This document shows positions 45,079 through 46,631 of a DNA stretch of 46,631 nucleotides, piece by piece. Positions within the stretch are counted from its first letter, which is position 1; each line of letters opens with the position of its first letter. The DNA is from Candidatus Berkelbacteria bacterium (lineage in GTDB: Bacteria; Patescibacteriota; UBA1384; XYA2-FULL-43-10; CAINNR01), in the NCBI GenBank assembly GCA_026397235.1, contig JAPLVG010000012.1, positions 24,808 through 71,438 of the forward strand, given 5' to 3'. A program made the translations under genes and the position numbers. Below the pieces are notes generated by a model, which had not been told where the DNA came from, searched no databases, and saw only the letters and a program-made list of their open reading frames with translations.

Positions 45079-46494
45079 TTAATTTTCTTTCTCTAGCGAT
45101 TTTCTTGCCAAATCGATTCCTATTTTAAATAGTTTTTTGAATGGCAGTGTGCGCAATATTTTAAATATTCGATGGGGTTTTCTGTAAAATTTGATGTACG
45201 CTCGTGCCTGAATTTTTCTAAGCTTGTCGATAGAAATATTTTGCATCTCGAGCGGTCCACCTCTTTGTTTTGTGTATTCAGACCAATCATCGCACAATAA
45301 ATGATAGTTACCTAAGTTTGCCTCAGCAAGTGCCCGTATTCCAGTGCCTGGATATGGAATCATTATACCGATGTTAAAAATGTCTGGATCTAGCTCATTC
45401 GCAAATTTCAAGGTTCTATTTATTGTTTCCATGGTATCATTTGGATGTCCCATGATAAAATAACATTCTACCCGAAGACCAATTTTTTTTGCCGCAGAAA
45501 TAGTTTTTTTGACCTGTTTTATTGTTATACCTTTTCCGCTTTTTGCCAGTATTTTTGGGTCACCACTTTCTACCCCGAAACCAACCTCTACACAACCAGC
45601 TTCTTTCATTTTGCTTAATAGTTCTTTGCTGGCATCAACTCGAGTTTCTGATACCCACTTAATTTTATTGTGTAGATCTCTAGAGATAATTTCATCGCAG
45701 ATTTCGGCCCCATGAGAGTTTACTGCCCCAAAAGTACCTTCGACGAAAAAAAATTGTGTTGCGCCGTACTTTTTCATATCGTATTCGATTTCATCAACAA
45801 CCAACTTGGGATGACGATCACGAAGTGAAGGACCGTAAATTTTGTAACAGAAGTTGCATTGAAAAGGACATCCCCTAGAAGAAAGGATTGGCAATTCGAG
45901 CTCTTTTCCTTTTGTTTCTTCGCGCAACTGAAGAGTCAAAATTCCCCTATATTTTTCTAGTGGGAACATATCCCATGCCGGATATGGAAATTTACCCAAA
46001 TCTTTTTGAAGTGGGCGTTTTTTATTAATTATAATTTTACCTGATTTTCTGTATGCTAGGCCAAGAATTTCTTTTAGTTTTATTCCCTTTGCGATCTCAA
46101 GAATCGTATCTTCACCTTCCCCAAACACAACAAGGTCAATATCATTAAATTCTTCGAGAGTCCTTCGTGGGATTGCTGACGCATGTGGCCCACCCAAAAC
46201 AGTAATTATTTTCGAGTTTATTTTTTTTGTGATGGTACAAATTTCAACCGCGTCGAGAATTTCTTCAGTAAAGGGTCCGAGACCGACAATATCAGGAGCA
46301 TATTTTTTTATTTTTCGTTTTAATTCCGCTGGACCTAATCCTTCAGCTCTGCAATCAATCACACGAACATCAACTCCTTTGTTTCGAAGATATCCTGCAA
46401 TATATGCTACTCCGATTCGGGGCCATTTTGACCCAGTTTGTTTTATGTCTTTGACTTCTTTTTGGTATGGGATAACAAGCAGCACTTTTCTCAT
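45079..46494 (-). CDS. B12-binding-domain radical SAM enzyme
   Basis: The 471-residue protein has a B12-type domain (KVLLVIPYQKEV, PRIGVAYIAGYLRNKGVDVRVIDC, TVLGGPHASAIPRRTLEE) and a radical SAM barrel with ILSSRGCPFQCNFCYKIYG (C-x3-C-x2-C), FVEGTFGAV, VESGDPKILAKSGKGI and MIPYPGTGIRALAE. It matches the P-methylase/BchE-type B12-radical SAM group. The start ATG at 46494 (MRKVLLVIPYQ) is preferred; the track extension adds six residues. Its substrate is not known. It lies on the opposite strand from the glycan locus, beyond an AT-rich gap. The 46495-46631 end of the window holds no gene that I can support. Confidence 0.9.
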   Translation of the reverse strand: MRKVLLVIPYQKEVKDIKQTGSKWPRIGVAYIAGYLRNKGVDVRVIDCRAEGLGPAELKRKIKKYAPDIVGLGPFTEEILDAVEICTITKKINSKIITVLGGPHASAIPRRTLEEFNDIDLVVFGEGEDTILEIAKGIKLKEILGLAYRKSGKIIINKKRPLQKDLGKFPYPAWDMFPLEKYRGILTLQLREETKGKELELPILSSRGCPFQCNFCYKIYGPSLRDRHPKLVVDEIEYDMKKYGATQFFFVEGTFGAVNSHGAEICDEIISRDLHNKIKWVSETRVDASKELLSKMKEAGCVEVGFGVESGDPKILAKSGKGITIKQVKKTISAAKKIGLRVECYFIMGHPNDTMETINRTLKFANELDPDIFNIGIMIPYPGTGIRALAEANLGNYHLLCDDWSEYTKQRGGPLEMQNISIDKLRKIQARAYIKFYRKPHRIFKILRTLPFKKLFKIGIDLARKSLEKEN

Positions 46495-46631
46495 AATAGT
46501 ATTTTTACACAATAGACTTGTTACGAAATAAATAATTTTAACAACAAACTTGAATATAGCTATTAGTTTGTTTAAAAACCTTGTCTGTGGACAACCCGCA
46601 AGTTATGTAATCCACAAGCAACGCTCATTAA

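Noticed and set aside
46588-46618. DnaA-box-like TGTGGACAA and TAATCCACA near the right end
   Set aside because: Each has one mismatch to TTATNCACA, only two are present and no dnaA or dnaN is near; not enough for an origin.

Overview
This window looks like a fragment of a Candidate Phyla Radiation (Patescibacteria) genome. The evidence is the combination of compact, mostly SD-less genes with short or overlapping junctions, an unusually short MurE, a ValS without the long C-terminal arm, a VirB4/TraC-like/PrgI/VirB6-type envelope locus with CHAP and PEGA proteins, and many families of short palindromic repeats between and even inside genes. The exact lineage cannot be fixed from the sequence. 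There is no rRNA, tRNA or CRISPR array that I can support.

Layout. (1) 1-14224, all on the minus strand: a type IV secretion-like locus read from 14224 downwards. It holds a large secreted anchor protein, a VirB6/TrbL-like membrane protein, small unknown proteins, a soluble protein with an HELAH zinc-protease motif, PrgI, a TraC-like protein with an apparent CTG start, the VirB4 ATPase, a membrane-anchored CHAP wall hydrolase, a PEGA/beta-propeller protein, and a gene cut by the window edge that the ORF track missed. A GIY-YIG nuclease gene with its own repeats interrupts it. (2) 14479-15358: an AbiEii-type toxin-antitoxin pair. (3) 15567-22093, minus: a TPR protein, a frameshifted gene, and a cell-wall group (UppP, PAP2 phosphatase, MurE, FemAB) with a Xer recombinase and a GxxExxY protein. 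A consensus promoter drives a candidate ~65-nt RNA at 16281-16347. (4) 22173-30338: tsaD, valS, dedA, a metallothionein-like protein not in the ORF track, and several small stand-alone genes with strong SD sites and terminators. (5) 30386-46494: a surface-glycan locus with rmlACBD (dTDP-rhamnose), a flippase, a GT2-UXS fusion, a glucuronokinase-like GHMP kinase, two more GT2 enzymes, two B12-type radical SAM proteins, a TIM-barrel protein and an RHH/PIN toxin-antitoxin pair.

How it works together. The minus-strand locus should build a cell-envelope channel or appendage. No relaxase or VirD4 is present here, so conjugation is not shown. The wall genes recycle undecaprenyl phosphate and build and cross-bridge peptidoglycan. 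The glycan genes make dTDP-rhamnose and probably UDP-xylose from salvaged glucuronate, and assemble and flip a polysaccharide.

The most unusual signal is the repeat load. At least ten families are visible. Several sit in frame inside conserved genes (three in tsaD, one each in valS and xer), much like Rickettsia palindromic elements. Two families are physically tied to small nuclease-like genes: ATCTGTG-type repeats frame the GxxExxY genes, and TGTCATT-ended repeats frame the GIY-YIG gene. I propose that these are nuclease-linked palindromic mobile units.
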